Shown one piece after another: positions 1 to 7,460 of a stretch of DNA of 11,352 nt. The notes beneath the pieces were generated by a model. The model worked only from the letters and a program-made list of their open reading frames with translations, was not told the DNA's origin and made no database searches. The translations under genes were made by a program, and so were the position numbers. Every line of letters starts with the position of its first letter. The stretch's first letter is position 1. Source of the DNA: Burkholderiaceae bacterium (GTDB lineage: Bacteria; Pseudomonadota; Gammaproteobacteria; Burkholderiales; Burkholderiaceae); the NCBI GenBank assembly GCA_947459465.1, contig CANHDS010000009.1:1-11352 (forward strand). Reading direction: 5' to 3'.

Positions 1-876
1 GTCGAGGAATCGATTGCAGAGGCGCTAGATTTTCGGCGGGCGATGCGCAAGGTTGATGAGGAGTTTGGATCCGATTGGTGGTTTAAGGTATGGGGTCCGG
101 ATCATTTGGCCGAAGAGGGTATTGGTACCCGTGATGATTGGATTTTAGAACCCAACGCATATTGGCATGACTTTGGTAATCTCGCCAAGAACTTCAATAT
201 GCTTGACCCCATCAAAGCGACGGTTGTGACGCCAGGCCTCGATATTGATGGTAATTTTGGCGAGATTGGTATTCCTGCAAGCATTGTGACCAAATACCTA
301 GCCGAGCATGGTGTGATTGTTGAAAAGACCGGTCTTTATTCGTTTTTCATTATGTTTACTATTGGCATCACCAAGGGACGCTGGAATACCTTGGTGACCG
401 AGTTGCAACAGTTCAAAGATCACTTTGATAAAAACCAACCCCTTTGGAAGGTATTGCCAGAGTTTGTCGCAAAGCATCCGCGCTACGAGCGAGTCGGCTT
501 ACAAGAGATATCCGCACAAATCCATTCGTTTTATAAGAGCCGCGATGTAGCGCGTATGACCACTGAGATGTATCTCTCGAATATGGAGCCAGCGATGATG
601 CCAGGGGATGCCTGGAGCAAGATGGCCCATAAAGAAATCGATCGGGTTCCGATTGATGAGCTTGAGGGCCGGATTACTGCCATGCTCGTGACCCCGTATC
701 CCCCAGGTATTCCTCTGCTGATTCCAGGTGAGCGTTTTAATCAAGCGATCGTGGATTATTTACGCTTTGCGCGTGACTTTAATCAGCAATTCCCGGGCTT
801 TGAGACGGATATCCATGGGCTTGTTAAAAATGCCGATGGCAATAACGGCTACTACGTCGATTGCGTGCGCGCTTAA
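1..876 (+). CDS. Orn/Lys/Arg decarboxylase, AdiA-like (C-terminal part, 5' truncated by window)
   Basis: The frame is open from base 1, so the gene starts before the window; 291 residues remain of a family usually about 700-780 long. The family is PLP-dependent and decarboxylates arginine, lysine or ornithine to agmatine, cadaverine or putrescine in the cytoplasm. The PLP-binding lysine lies upstream and cannot be checked. What is visible fits the C-terminal part of the family: a GIPASIVTKYL stretch with EKTG shortly after it, then TIGITKGRWNTLV, and near the end the substrate-domain stretch TPYPPGIPLLIPGE, finishing with GYYVDCVRA. From memory, ITKGRW and the PYPPGIP region resemble E. coli AdiA (arginine) more than CadA or SpeF, so arginine is the best guess; lysine is not excluded. 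It converges on argH with 11 bases between stop codons and no clear terminator. Confidence 0.9.
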   Translation, partial: VEESIAEALDFRRAMRKVDEEFGSDWWFKVWGPDHLAEEGIGTRDDWILEPNAYWHDFGNLAKNFNMLDPIKATVVTPGLDIDGNFGEIGIPASIVTKYLAEHGVIVEKTGLYSFFIMFTIGITKGRWNTLVTELQQFKDHFDKNQPLWKVLPEFVAKHPRYERVGLQEISAQIHSFYKSRDVARMTTEMYLSNMEPAMMPGDAWSKMAHKEIDRVPIDELEGRITAMLVTPYPPGIPLLIPGERFNQAIVDYLRFARDFNQQFPGFETDIHGLVKNADGNNGYYVDCVRA

Positions 877-887
877 CGACGACCCAG

Positions 888-2315
888 CTACTTCTTTTTT
901 AGACCAGCACGTGCCCGTTTGATGGCAGCAACCACCTGTTTGGGAGCGGTACCGCCCTCATGATTACGGGCACCCACTGAACCTTTGGGGGTTAAGACCG
1001 CAAATACCTCCTGGGTAATTAACTTGGATTTGGGGCTTAATCCGCATGCCTTAATGAGTTCAGCCAGACTTAGATCGCTTAAGGCGCAATTTTTCTCAAC
1101 ACAACGTTTGACTGCATGGGCGACAGCCTCATGCGCATCCCGAAATGGTAAGCCCTCTTTGACTAAATAATCTGCGAGATCGGTCGCAGTTGCAAAACCC
1201 TCTTGCGCTGCGTTTTCCATGACAGTCTTTTGAACTTTGATATGCGGCACCATATCGGCAAAAATTTGGATGGTTTGGCTAACCGTATCGACGGCATCAA
1301 AAAGTGGCTCTTTATCTTCTTGATTGTCTTTGTTATATGCCAAAGGCTGCCCCTTCATTAGGGTAAGAAGGGCAATTAAATCGCCATTCACCCGACCAGT
1401 CTTGCCTCGGGCTAACTCTGGAACATCGGGATTTTTCTTCTGCGGCATGATCGAGCTGCCAGTGCAAAAGCGATCCGGTAAATCAATAAAACCAAAACGT
1501 GGGCTTAACCACAGAATGAGTTCTTCAGACAGTCGCGAAATATGCATCATCAAAATTGCAGCGGCGGCACAAAACTCAATCGCAAAGTCACGATCGGAAA
1601 CAGCATCGAGCGAGTTTTGACAGACCCCATCGAATCCGAGTGTCTTAGCAACGCGTGCCCGATCAATTGGGTAGCTCGTGCCAGCTAAGGCAGCAGCACC
1701 CAATGGTAATTGATTGACGCGCGAGCGGCAGTCGGCCAAGCGCTGGGAATCTCGGGTAAACATCTCGTAAAATGCGAGAAGGTGGTGTCCGAACGTGACC
1801 GGTTGAGCCACTTGCAGATGGGTGTGACCGGGCATGATGGTGCTGGCGTGTTGCTCGGCTAGGTTGAGGAAAGCCTCGCGCAAGCGGGTCAGATCCCCTT
1901 GAATCAAATCGATCTCGCTTCTAAGCCATAAACGAATATCGGTTGCGACTTGATCATTGCGGGACCGACCTGTATGCAGACGTTTGCCGGCATCCCCAAT
2001 CAATTTAGTGAGTCTGGCTTCAATGTTGAGGTGGACATCTTCAAGGGCTAATTGCCAATCAAAGCGGCCGCCCACAATTTCTTTTTCGATTTGCGCCATC
2101 CCCTTTTGGATGGCTAAGAAATCGGCTTTGGAAATGATTTTCTGGGCAGCAAGCATCTCGGCGTGGGCTAAGGATCCTGCAATATCCACCAGGGCTAGGC
2201 GTTGGTCAAAGGCCAGCGAGGAGGTGTAGTGCTGAACCAAGGTATCAACGGGTTCAGCAAAGCGGCCAGACCATGCTTTGGATTTGTTGGCTAAGGAATT
2301 TTTGGATGCGCTCAT
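888..2315 (-). CDS. argH: Argininosuccinate lyase
   Basis: Cleaves argininosuccinate to arginine and fumarate, the last step of arginine biosynthesis, as a cytoplasmic homotetramer of the fumarase/aspartase superfamily. From the ATG at 2315 the protein has 475 residues, a normal family length. Visible motifs are HTGRSRNDQ (about 114-122), the HTHLQVAQP region with the conserved His pair (about 164-166), and the superfamily signature [11 protein letters not shown] (about 286-296), whose flexible loop carries the catalytic Ser. A GTG two codons upstream (2321) is in frame, but I prefer the ATG because a TATACT hexamer lies exactly six bases before it and there is no Shine-Dalgarno for either start. 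It is divergent from hemC (53 bp apart) and convergent with the decarboxylase. The product is arginine, the probable substrate of that neighbour. Confidence 0.97.
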   Translation of the reverse strand: MSASKNSLANKSKAWSGRFAEPVDTLVQHYTSSLAFDQRLALVDIAGSLAHAEMLAAQKIISKADFLAIQKGMAQIEKEIVGGRFDWQLALEDVHLNIEARLTKLIGDAGKRLHTGRSRNDQVATDIRLWLRSEIDLIQGDLTRLREAFLNLAEQHASTIMPGHTHLQVAQPVTFGHHLLAFYEMFTRDSQRLADCRSRVNQLPLGAAALAGTSYPIDRARVAKTLGFDGVCQNSLDAVSDRDFAIEFCAAAAILMMHISRLSEELILWLSPRFGFIDLPDRFCTGSSIMPQKKNPDVPELARGKTGRVNGDLIALLTLMKGQPLAYNKDNQEDKEPLFDAVDTVSQTIQIFADMVPHIKVQKTVMENAAQEGFATATDLADYLVKEGLPFRDAHEAVAHAVKRCVEKNCALSDLSLAELIKACGLSPKSKLITQEVFAVLTPKGSVGARNHEGGTAPKQVVAAIKRARAGLKKK

Positions 2316-2321
2316 AAACAC

Positions 2322-2327
2322 AGTATA
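2322..2327 (-). promoter_or_regulatory. argH -10 element (TATACT), predicted leaderless start
   Basis: Read on the minus strand this is TATACT, five of six matches to TATAAT, followed by six bases (GTGTTT) and then the argH ATG. Transcription normally begins about seven bases after a -10, which would place +1 on the A of the ATG. No Shine-Dalgarno precedes the ATG. I find no good -35 at 16-18 bases, which weakens the call. Confidence 0.5.
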
Positions 2328-2329
2328 TT
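2324..2329 (+). promoter_or_regulatory. hemC -10 element (TATATT), overlapping the argH -10
   Basis: TATATT matches TATAAT at five of six positions and overlaps the minus-strand argH -10, shifted by two bases. A weak -35 candidate TTGGAT lies at 2302-2307 with a 16-base spacer. Transcription would start near 2336, giving hemC a leader of about 33 nt. A competing -10-like TTTAAT at 2349-2354 would give a leader of about 8 nt instead. Confidence 0.4.
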
Positions 2330-2368
2330 GTGTGTCGTAACAGTTTATTTTAATTCTGAAGTTGCCCT

Positions 2369-3298
2369 ATGAGCCCAACGCGATTAGTTATTGCCTCTCG
2401 TGAGAGCAGGCTTGCCATGTGGCAAGCCGAACATGTTCAAGCATGCCTTCAAAACCTCTATCCAAATTGCGAGGTCGTTATCCTAGGAATGACCACCAAA
2501 GGTGATCAAATCTTAGATCGCGCACTATCTAAAGTGGGGGGCAAGGGTCTATTTGTAAAAGAACTGGAAACTGCCCTAGAAGATGGTCGCGCTGATCTTG
2601 CGGTGCACTCATTAAAAGACGTGCCGATGGTGATGCCAGAGGGCTTTGATCTGTCATGCATCATGGTGCGCGAGGACGCGCGCGATGCCTTGGTTTCTAA
2701 TGAATATGCAAGCCTCGCTGAGCTACCTGCGGGAGCGGTTGTTGGCACTTCAAGCCTGCGACGTGAGGCAATTATTCGTAGTCAATACCCGCATTTGCGG
2801 GTTGAGCCATTGCGCGGCAATTTAGATACTCGGATGGCCAAGCTTGACCGTGGTGAATACCAAGCCATCATTCTGGCTGCAGCAGGCTTAAAGCGGCTAG
2901 GTATGGGTTCTCGGATTAAAGCCTTACTGCCTTATGATCCCCACACCCCAGCTGCAGGCCAAGGGGCATTAGGGATTGAAACCTTGAGCGCACGCCCCGA
3001 TGTGAAAGCCTGGCTTGCACCTCTAAACGATCTACCCACTGCCTTAGCGGTGACTGCCGAGCGAGCGGTATCCCGAAAATTGGGCGGTTCGTGCGAAGTC
3101 CCACTAGCGGCCCACGCACAATGGCAAACCCCCCACGAACTTACCATGCGCTCATATGTTGCTAGTACCGATGGTCGGCAAATTTGTTTAGCTACGGGCT
3201 CACGTGCAATCGCAAATTATCAAGAAGCTGAAGCATTTGGCCTGGCAATTGCCGATGATCTAATTGCGAAGGGGGCGGCAGCCTTATTGCCGCACTAA
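2369..3298 (+). CDS. hemC: Hydroxymethylbilane synthase (porphobilinogen deaminase)
   Basis: Joins four porphobilinogen molecules into the linear tetrapyrrole hydroxymethylbilane in haem, sirohaem and cobalamin-type synthesis; soluble cytoplasmic monomer. The 309-residue length is normal. The family is visible end to end: [11 protein letters not shown] at the N-terminus, [11 protein letters not shown] (57-67), [11 protein letters not shown] with the catalytic Asp84, [25 protein letters not shown], and [13 protein letters not shown], in which Cys242 is the attachment point of the dipyrromethane cofactor. Both residue numbers coincide with the E. coli enzyme. The ATG at 2369 has only a weak Shine-Dalgarno-like CTGAAG upstream. 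It is followed directly by hemD, the next enzyme, which takes its unstable product. Confidence 0.98.
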   Translation: MSPTRLVIASRESRLAMWQAEHVQACLQNLYPNCEVVILGMTTKGDQILDRALSKVGGKGLFVKELETALEDGRADLAVHSLKDVPMVMPEGFDLSCIMVREDARDALVSNEYASLAELPAGAVVGTSSLRREAIIRSQYPHLRVEPLRGNLDTRMAKLDRGEYQAIILAAAGLKRLGMGSRIKALLPYDPHTPAAGQGALGIETLSARPDVKAWLAPLNDLPTALAVTAERAVSRKLGGSCEVPLAAHAQWQTPHELTMRSYVASTDGRQICLATGSRAIANYQEAEAFGLAIADDLIAKGAAALLPH

Positions 3299-3302
3299 AT
3301 TT

Positions 3303-4142
3303 GTGAACGCTTTTGAGCCGGCGATCATTGTTACCCGACCGACCGGTCAAGCACGGCGCTTAATTGAGCTGATGGATGCAGCCACGCAGGTAGTCTCTCC
3401 GTCCGTACGGATTATTAGTCTTCCTTTACTGACCATTATTCCGAAAAGTGATGCGGCGCTCTCAATGCAATTGCGCACCGCTTTACAACGCGCAACACTG
3501 ATCGTTTTTGTGAGCCCTAATGCAATTGAGTGCACGATGCGGGCCATTGATGAGTCCGGATCCTCCTGGGAGCAATTGGTGGATCCCACAGTGAAGATTG
3601 GGGTGGTGGGGCAGAGCAGTCAAGAGGCACTAATTCGACATGGAGTGACTAAAGAGTTCATCTTAGTTCCAGCTCAAGACGAATCGGATTCAGACGGTCT
3701 ATGGAAGGTACTCCAAACCACCATCTCTGATTGGTCAAGAGAATCGGTCTTAATTATTAAAGGGGAGGGAGGGCGCGAGACCTTGATGGAACAATTTCGC
3801 TCGGTAGGCGCTACGCTAGAGCTTGTATCGATCTACGCGCGCATCCCCTTAGATCTAGGAAGTTCATTGTGGCAGTCGTGTGCCGTACTTGATCCTCACC
3901 ATACGCTATGGACCTTAACATCCTCCGAGGCGGTTCGGCACTTAGGTCAGCGGAGTAAAGAAGTTGACCGAATTCCAAAAATTACGATTGAAGGTAGTCA
4001 TGCGCTATGCAGTCATGTCAATATTGCACATGCCGCAAAGCAGATCGGCTTTACAAATGTTTCGGTTTGCGAGCCCCGTGATGAATCAATTAGCGAGTTG
4101 GCTGTAGCTTGGCTAGCAGAGCAGGTAAAAAAATCTCCATAA
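3303..4142 (+). CDS. hemD: Uroporphyrinogen-III synthase
   Basis: Cyclises hydroxymethylbilane to uroporphyrinogen III with inversion of ring D. The family is poorly conserved, but the signs are good: VTRPTG near the N-terminus (about 10-15), VSPNAIE (about 70-76), and KGEGGRETL followed by the IYAR segment (about 153-180), the usual C-terminal half of HemD. The position directly after hemC supports it strongly. I chose GTG at 3303 (279 residues) because the family begins just before the IIVTRP strand; an in-frame TTG at 3264 would overlap hemC by 35 bases and add a low-complexity basic tail. No clear Shine-Dalgarno is present, so translational coupling to hemC (stop at 3298) is likely. The hemX and hemY genes that often follow in proteobacteria are absent. 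Its 3' end overlaps ubiC on the other strand by 53 bp. Confidence 0.9.
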   Translation: MNAFEPAIIVTRPTGQARRLIELMDAATQVVSPSVRIISLPLLTIIPKSDAALSMQLRTALQRATLIVFVSPNAIECTMRAIDESGSSWEQLVDPTVKIGVVGQSSQEALIRHGVTKEFILVPAQDESDSDGLWKVLQTTISDWSRESVLIIKGEGGRETLMEQFRSVGATLELVSIYARIPLDLGSSLWQSCAVLDPHHTLWTLTSSEAVRHLGQRSKEVDRIPKITIEGSHALCSHVNIAHAAKQIGFTNVSVCEPRDESISELAVAWLAEQVKKSP

Positions 4143-4680
4143 CCAATAAAGGATGGCCATTGAGCTGGTAGAGAGTGCGCCTGGCCCACACGCGCTTGGG
4201 GAGGTCTGCATAACGGCGCCGACAGGCTTTCCATTCTGGATGGTGATGATCTAAACGGACGATTTGCCGAATGGGACGAAAGCGCCCCTTGAGATCTTTT
4301 GCAAATAAAACGGCACCCAAGGGTTTATGACCTAGTTTCAGAATGCTGTGATTGCTTCCAATGGAACTCGTAATCGGTAATACGCTACGCGCCATCACAA
4401 TGGGTTCGCCTTGATCACACAGCAAGATTTCACGAATGCGCGAGTGATTCATTGGGCGTCGAAAGAACTTTTTTTCTGACGCGACTAAATTTTGTTTGCA
4501 ATCGGCAAGGATCTGCAATTCAAGATGGCGATCCGCGGGATATTGAAGTTCATTCTCTAGTTTGCGTGTGAGTGATCCGGTGTCGCTTAACCATTCTTGT
4601 AATGCCAACGGAGCACCCAACGGTGCTCCATGGTCAAGTAGATGCCAGGTGGATGGAGAGCGAGACTTCCGCCACAACAT
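4090..4680 (-). CDS. ubiC: Chorismate--pyruvate lyase
   Basis: Removes pyruvate from chorismate to give 4-hydroxybenzoate, the first committed step of ubiquinone synthesis; small cytoplasmic enzyme. The protein is 196 residues against 165 in E. coli, with an insertion of roughly 25 residues around 135-162. Diagnostic stretches are RIREILLCDQGEP (Arg83 matching the E. coli active-site Arg76), ARSVLP, the LGHKPLGAVLF segment, and WARRTLYQLNGHPLLVMEIFLPA, where Glu182 matches the other key residue, Glu155. The ATG at 4680 lies 11 bases after the helicase stop on the same strand and has no obvious Shine-Dalgarno, so it is probably the second gene of a helicase-ubiC transcript. The usual partner ubiA is not adjacent. 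The last 53 bases overlap the end of hemD in antisense. Confidence 0.88.
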   Translation of the reverse strand: MLWRKSRSPSTWHLLDHGAPLGAPLALQEWLSDTGSLTRKLENELQYPADRHLELQILADCKQNLVASEKKFFRRPMNHSRIREILLCDQGEPIVMARSVLPITSSIGSNHSILKLGHKPLGAVLFAKDLKGRFRPIRQIVRLDHHHPEWKACRRRYADLPKRVWARRTLYQLNGHPLLVMEIFLPALLAKLQPTR

Positions 4681-4691
4681 ACAAAGTACGA

Positions 4692-6014
4692 TTAATGCTG
4701 GCGTGCGCTGTTTTGGAAGGCGCCTGTGCGGGAACCAAAACGTGGTCCCGAACTCTTTCGAGCCTGCCCACCAAACTTGGGCTTACCACGCTTGGCAGTC
4801 CCTGGTCGATGATTAGGTTTGTGCGCACTTGGTTTCTGTTGGGGCTCAAGACCAGCAATTTCTGCAGCGGCCATGGGTTGCTGAGTAAAGCGCTCAATGG
4901 CTCTGATCTTCACGCGATCACGATGCTCGGCTAAGGTGATGGCAATTCCATTCCGTCCTGCACGACCAGTACGACCGATGCGGTGGGTATAGTCTTCGGG
5001 TTTCATGGGAAGACCAAAATTAATCACGTGACTGATGCGGGGTACATCAATTCCGCGGGCTGCTACATCGGTGGCGACCAAAATCCGGGTTTGGCCTTTG
5101 CGCAATGAGTCTAGGCGACGATTACGAACGGCTTGAGGCATCGCACCATGCAGCGCACTGGCTTGATAGCCATTGGCGCGCAAGGTATCCGCAATCTTTT
5201 CGCTTTCCACTTGGGTGCTCGCAAAGACAACCGCTTGATCAAGCTCAGGGTCAGACAGTAGATGCTCCAGCAAACGATGTTTATGCGCCATGTTGTCAGC
5301 CCAATGTAGCTTTTGGGCAATATTGGCATGCGCTTCACCGGCATGAGCAAGCTCGATGCGCTTGGCATCCTTCGTAAGGTTGGAGGCGAGGCTCATAATC
5401 CGCGGAGCGAATGTTGCTGAGAACATTAGTGTCTGGGTGCGACCTTTGCAACGCTCGTCGATTGCCTCAAGATCCTCGGCAAAGCCAAGATCTAACATGC
5501 GATCGGCCTCATCGACTACGAGACATTCGACTTGGTCTAAGCGAATAGCACGTGAATTAAACAAATCCAATAAACGACCCGGTGTGGCTACGACTAAGCT
5601 AGCACCTTTAATTGCCTGGATTTGCTTGCCATAGGGCATACCACCCATGATGGTAGCAATTCGTAAGCTTTTAATGCCGCGTGCCAGATTAATTGCATCG
5701 GTCGCAACTTGTTGGGCCAGCTCCCGCGTGGGGCACAAGACTAAGATCTTGGGCTGAGCGCGACCTGGTACAGGGCTGCCATGGGGGTTAGCAAGAACGA
5801 GTTGATGAAGAAGTGGCAACAAAAAGGCAGCGGTCTTGCCGCTTCCCGTTTGACTGCTCACCAATAGATCACCACCCTCGAGGGCTGCAGGTATGACCTG
5901 TGCTTGTACGGGGGTAGCTTGGGTGTAACCGAGCGCCTCAATGTTTTTGAGTAAGGGCGCAGCTAAGTTGAGTGAAACAAATGAATGATTCGTAATTTCA
6001 GCAGAATGTGACAT
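4692..6014 (-). CDS. rhlE: RhlE-type DEAD-box ATP-dependent RNA helicase
   Basis: ATP-dependent RNA unwinding and remodelling, in this group usually tied to ribosome maturation, RNA decay or cold growth. All helicase motifs are present in order over 440 residues: Q motif LGYTQATPVQAQ (28-39), motif I SQTGSGKT (54-61), Ia PTRELAQQ (95-102), GG (124-125), TPGR (144-147), DEAD (168-171), SAT (199-201), TDVAARGID (315-323) and HRIGRTGRAGR (344-354). The last 60 residues form a basic, Gly/Lys/Arg-rich, probably disordered RNA-binding tail, as in RhlE. The ATG at 6014 is preceded on the minus strand by an AGAGGA Shine-Dalgarno about 10 bases away, which sits inside a hairpin. The leader is about 115 nt from the predicted promoter. 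RhlE rather than SrmB, CsdA or RhlB is chosen from size and tail; the exact subfamily is less sure than the helicase call. Confidence 0.93.
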   Translation of the reverse strand: MSHSAEITNHSFVSLNLAAPLLKNIEALGYTQATPVQAQVIPAALEGGDLLVSSQTGSGKTAAFLLPLLHQLVLANPHGSPVPGRAQPKILVLCPTRELAQQVATDAINLARGIKSLRIATIMGGMPYGKQIQAIKGASLVVATPGRLLDLFNSRAIRLDQVECLVVDEADRMLDLGFAEDLEAIDERCKGRTQTLMFSATFAPRIMSLASNLTKDAKRIELAHAGEAHANIAQKLHWADNMAHKHRLLEHLLSDPELDQAVVFASTQVESEKIADTLRANGYQASALHGAMPQAVRNRRLDSLRKGQTRILVATDVAARGIDVPRISHVINFGLPMKPEDYTHRIGRTGRAGRNGIAITLAEHRDRVKIRAIERFTQQPMAAAEIAGLEPQQKPSAHKPNHRPGTAKRGKPKFGGQARKSSGPRFGSRTGAFQNSARQH

Positions 6015-6021
6015 GCAATAT

Positions 6022-6040
6022 CCATCCTCTTATAGGATGG
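6022..6040 (-). promoter_or_regulatory. Hairpin sequestering the helicase Shine-Dalgarno
   Basis: On the minus strand the arms CCATCCT and AGGATGG form a perfect 7-bp stem with the 5-base loop ATAAG. The 3' arm contains most of the AGAGGA Shine-Dalgarno of the helicase gene and ends seven bases before its ATG. When folded, this stem should reduce translation initiation. Confidence 0.6.
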
Positions 6041-6074
6041 TCTCCGGTTGTGCGCCGAGTTTATGTAAAGGCGC

Positions 6075-6097
6075 GATGGTCAAGGGCATCGACCATC
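6075..6097 (-). promoter_or_regulatory. Upstream leader hairpin able to compete with the SD hairpin
   Basis: GATGGTC and GACCATC form a perfect 7-bp inverted repeat around a 9-base loop. The same GACCATC occurs again at 6042-6036 (minus strand) as the 5' arm of the Shine-Dalgarno hairpin, so the first arm of this element could pair with either copy. Pairing with the distal copy would free the ribosome binding site. Confidence 0.5.
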
Positions 6098-6135
6098 AGA
6101 CAAGCGGCAGCGGGGTAAATACCAAAACGCTGAAA

Positions 6136-6164
6136 AATGTAAATTGCTGGGGACGATGTTTCAA
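6136..6164 (-). promoter_or_regulatory. Sigma-70-type promoter for the helicase gene
   Basis: On the minus strand, TTGAAA (6164-6159, five of six to TTGACA) is followed by a 17-base spacer and TACATT (6141-6136, four of six to TATAAT). Transcription would begin near 6129, giving a leader of about 115 nt that contains both hairpins described here. Confidence 0.55.
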
Positions 6165-6194
6165 AAAGCCCTCCATTATGACACGTTTCCTGTT

Positions 6195-6200
6195 TATGAT
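6195..6200 (+). promoter_or_regulatory. leuE -10 element (TATGAT), predicted leaderless start
   Basis: TATGAT matches TATAAT at five of six positions and is followed by exactly six bases and then the ATG at 6207. There is no Shine-Dalgarno before that ATG. The spacing is identical to that at argH and pdxH. No convincing -35 is found at 16-18 bases. Confidence 0.45.
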
Positions 6201-6206
6201 CTAGTC

Positions 6207-6878
6207 ATGCTGGATTGGATGAATTTGACCCATGTGGGCATCGTGCAGTTACCAACCTTTATTTTGGGTACTATCGCGATTGTTTTATTGCCGGGCCCAA
6301 ACTCCCTTTATGTCCTAACAGCCACCTCCCAACTGGGCTGGAGGGCAGGGGTATGGGCGTCATTTGGCATCGTGGTGGGTGATTCGATCCTCATGGTGGC
6401 CATTGTTTTGTGGGCTGCATCGCTCTTACAAAACTCCCCCACTCTGTTTATTGCATTGCGCTGGATGGGAGCAATTTATTTACTGTGGCTAGCTTGGGGT
6501 CTGATACAAACCGCGTGGTATCGCTTTCAAGGGCATTCTCTACAGAACAGCACCCAAGGAACCTCCATGCGGCTAATGCAAATGCATCCATTGGTGGCTG
6601 CGCTGGCTTTATCACTTACGAATCCCAAAGCTATTTTTTTCTTTATTTCCTTCTTCACTCAGTTTGTCGATCCCCAATTTACCAATCCAGCGCTCAGTTT
6701 TTTATACCTTGCCATCATCTTGCAAATGATTAGCATCACTTATCTGAGTGCGTTGGTTTTGGCTGGAGAAGCACTGGCTCATCGGTTAGAGCGTTATCCG
6801 CAATGGGCAGCCGTACTTTGGTTTGGAGTAGGCATCCTATTTGTCTTTTTTGCATTACGCTTACTCATTGGAAATTAA
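6207..6878 (+). CDS. leuE: LysE/RhtB-family amino-acid exporter, LeuE-like
   Basis: An inner-membrane exporter of the LysE superfamily, which expels amino acids by proton exchange. The 223-residue protein is mostly hydrophobic, with about six membrane segments as expected. It carries the two family signatures: PGPNSLYV (29-36) at the end of the first segment, and SLTNPKAIFFF followed by FFTQFVDP (about 136-156) in the second half. Those stretches, and VGDSILM between them, resemble E. coli LeuE (leucine export) in my memory, but substrate cannot be read from sequence. I chose ATG 6207 because of the -10 hexamer six bases upstream; ATG 6219 is the alternative, and a TTG at 6144 would add 21 poorly conserved residues running through the leader. 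It lies 25 bases before msrA on the same strand, so the two are probably co-transcribed. Confidence 0.85.
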   Translation: MLDWMNLTHVGIVQLPTFILGTIAIVLLPGPNSLYVLTATSQLGWRAGVWASFGIVVGDSILMVAIVLWAASLLQNSPTLFIALRWMGAIYLLWLAWGLIQTAWYRFQGHSLQNSTQGTSMRLMQMHPLVAALALSLTNPKAIFFFISFFTQFVDPQFTNPALSFLYLAIILQMISITYLSALVLAGEALAHRLERYPQWAAVLWFGVGILFVFFALRLLIGN

Positions 6879-6892
6879 GATCACTAACGATT

Positions 6893-6896
6893 GGAG
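6893..6896 (+). promoter_or_regulatory. Ribosome binding site deciding the msrA start
   Basis: GGAG lies seven bases before a GTG at 6904, ideal spacing. The ATG at 6913 would be 16 bases away, too far, so the GTG is the better start. Confidence 0.65.
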
Positions 6897-6903
6897 CGTA
6901 TTT

Positions 6904-7446
6904 GTGGCAACGATGACAGAGAAAGCAATATTGGGTGGCGGGTGTTTTTGGTGTCTCGAAGCGGTTTATCAGCGTGTACAAGGTGTGCAGCATGTAATCT
7001 CGGGATATGCCGGTGGCCATGTCGAAAATCCGAGCTATGAGGCGGTTTGCTCCGAGTCAACCGGCCATGCCGAAGTAGTTTTGATTGAGTTTGATCCCAC
7101 CAGAATTACGTATCGGCAGTTATTAGAAATCTTCTTTGTGATCCACGATCCGACGACACTCAACTATCAAGGCAATGATGTGGGAACCCAGTACCGCTCG
7201 GTTATTTACGCGCTTAACGAGCAGCAATTGCAAATCGCGAACGCCTTAGTGAAAGAGCTTGGTGAGCAACGACAGTTTCCTGATCCGATCGTAACGGAGG
7301 TCAGCATGGCCCCCGTTTTTTATCCTGCGGAAGACTATCATCAGAACTACTATCGCAATCACCCGTTTCAGGGCTACTGCATGGCTGTAGTTGGACCCAA
7401 AGTGAGTAAGTTCAAAAAAACCTTCGCGGCCTTACTCAACGATTGA
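6904..7446 (+). CDS. msrA: Peptide-methionine (S)-S-oxide reductase
   Basis: Reduces methionine-S-sulfoxide in proteins and free methionine, repairing oxidative damage in the cytoplasm. From GTG 6904 the protein has 180 residues, the size of the compact MsrA type. The signature GGGCFWCLEAVY is at the N-terminus, with catalytic Cys14 and a second Cys17. Also visible are GYAGGHVENPSYE, STGHAEVV, HDPTTLNYQGNDVGTQYRS and DYHQNYY. The resolving cysteine is probably Cys159 in QGYC, as in shorter MsrA proteins. The start is set by GGAG at 6893-6896; ATG 6913 (177 residues) is the alternative. It follows leuE closely and converges on pdxH with 14 bases between stop codons and no visible terminator. 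Confidence 0.97.
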   Translation: MATMTEKAILGGGCFWCLEAVYQRVQGVQHVISGYAGGHVENPSYEAVCSESTGHAEVVLIEFDPTRITYRQLLEIFFVIHDPTTLNYQGNDVGTQYRSVIYALNEQQLQIANALVKELGEQRQFPDPIVTEVSMAPVFYPAEDYHQNYYRNHPFQGYCMAVVGPKVSKFKKTFAALLND

Positions 7447-7460
7447 GGATGGCAGTGAAA

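Larger units (their letters stand above)
2318..2333. repeat. Near-perfect 16-bp palindrome over the argH/hemC promoter core
   Basis: The half-sites ACACAGTA and TATTGTGT match as an inverted repeat at seven of eight positions, centred between 2325 and 2326. The element covers both predicted -10 hexamers and ends two bases before the argH ATG. It could be an operator for a dimeric repressor, or simply a by-product of the symmetric promoter. Confidence 0.45.

Noticed and set aside
3264..3302. Longer hemD starting at TTG 3264
   Set aside because: It overlaps hemC by 35 bases and adds residues that do not match the family N-terminus; GTG 3303 starts just before the conserved VTRPTG strand.
4562..5634. 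Several plus-strand open frames of 84-120 codons opposite the helicase and ubiC
   Set aside because: They are antisense to well-supported genes, have Arg/Ser/Cys-rich shadow-type compositions and no recognisable domains.
6144..6206. Upstream TTG start for the LeuE-like exporter
   Set aside because: The extra 21 residues lie in the regulatory gap, are not membrane-like, and would pass through the predicted -10 element.
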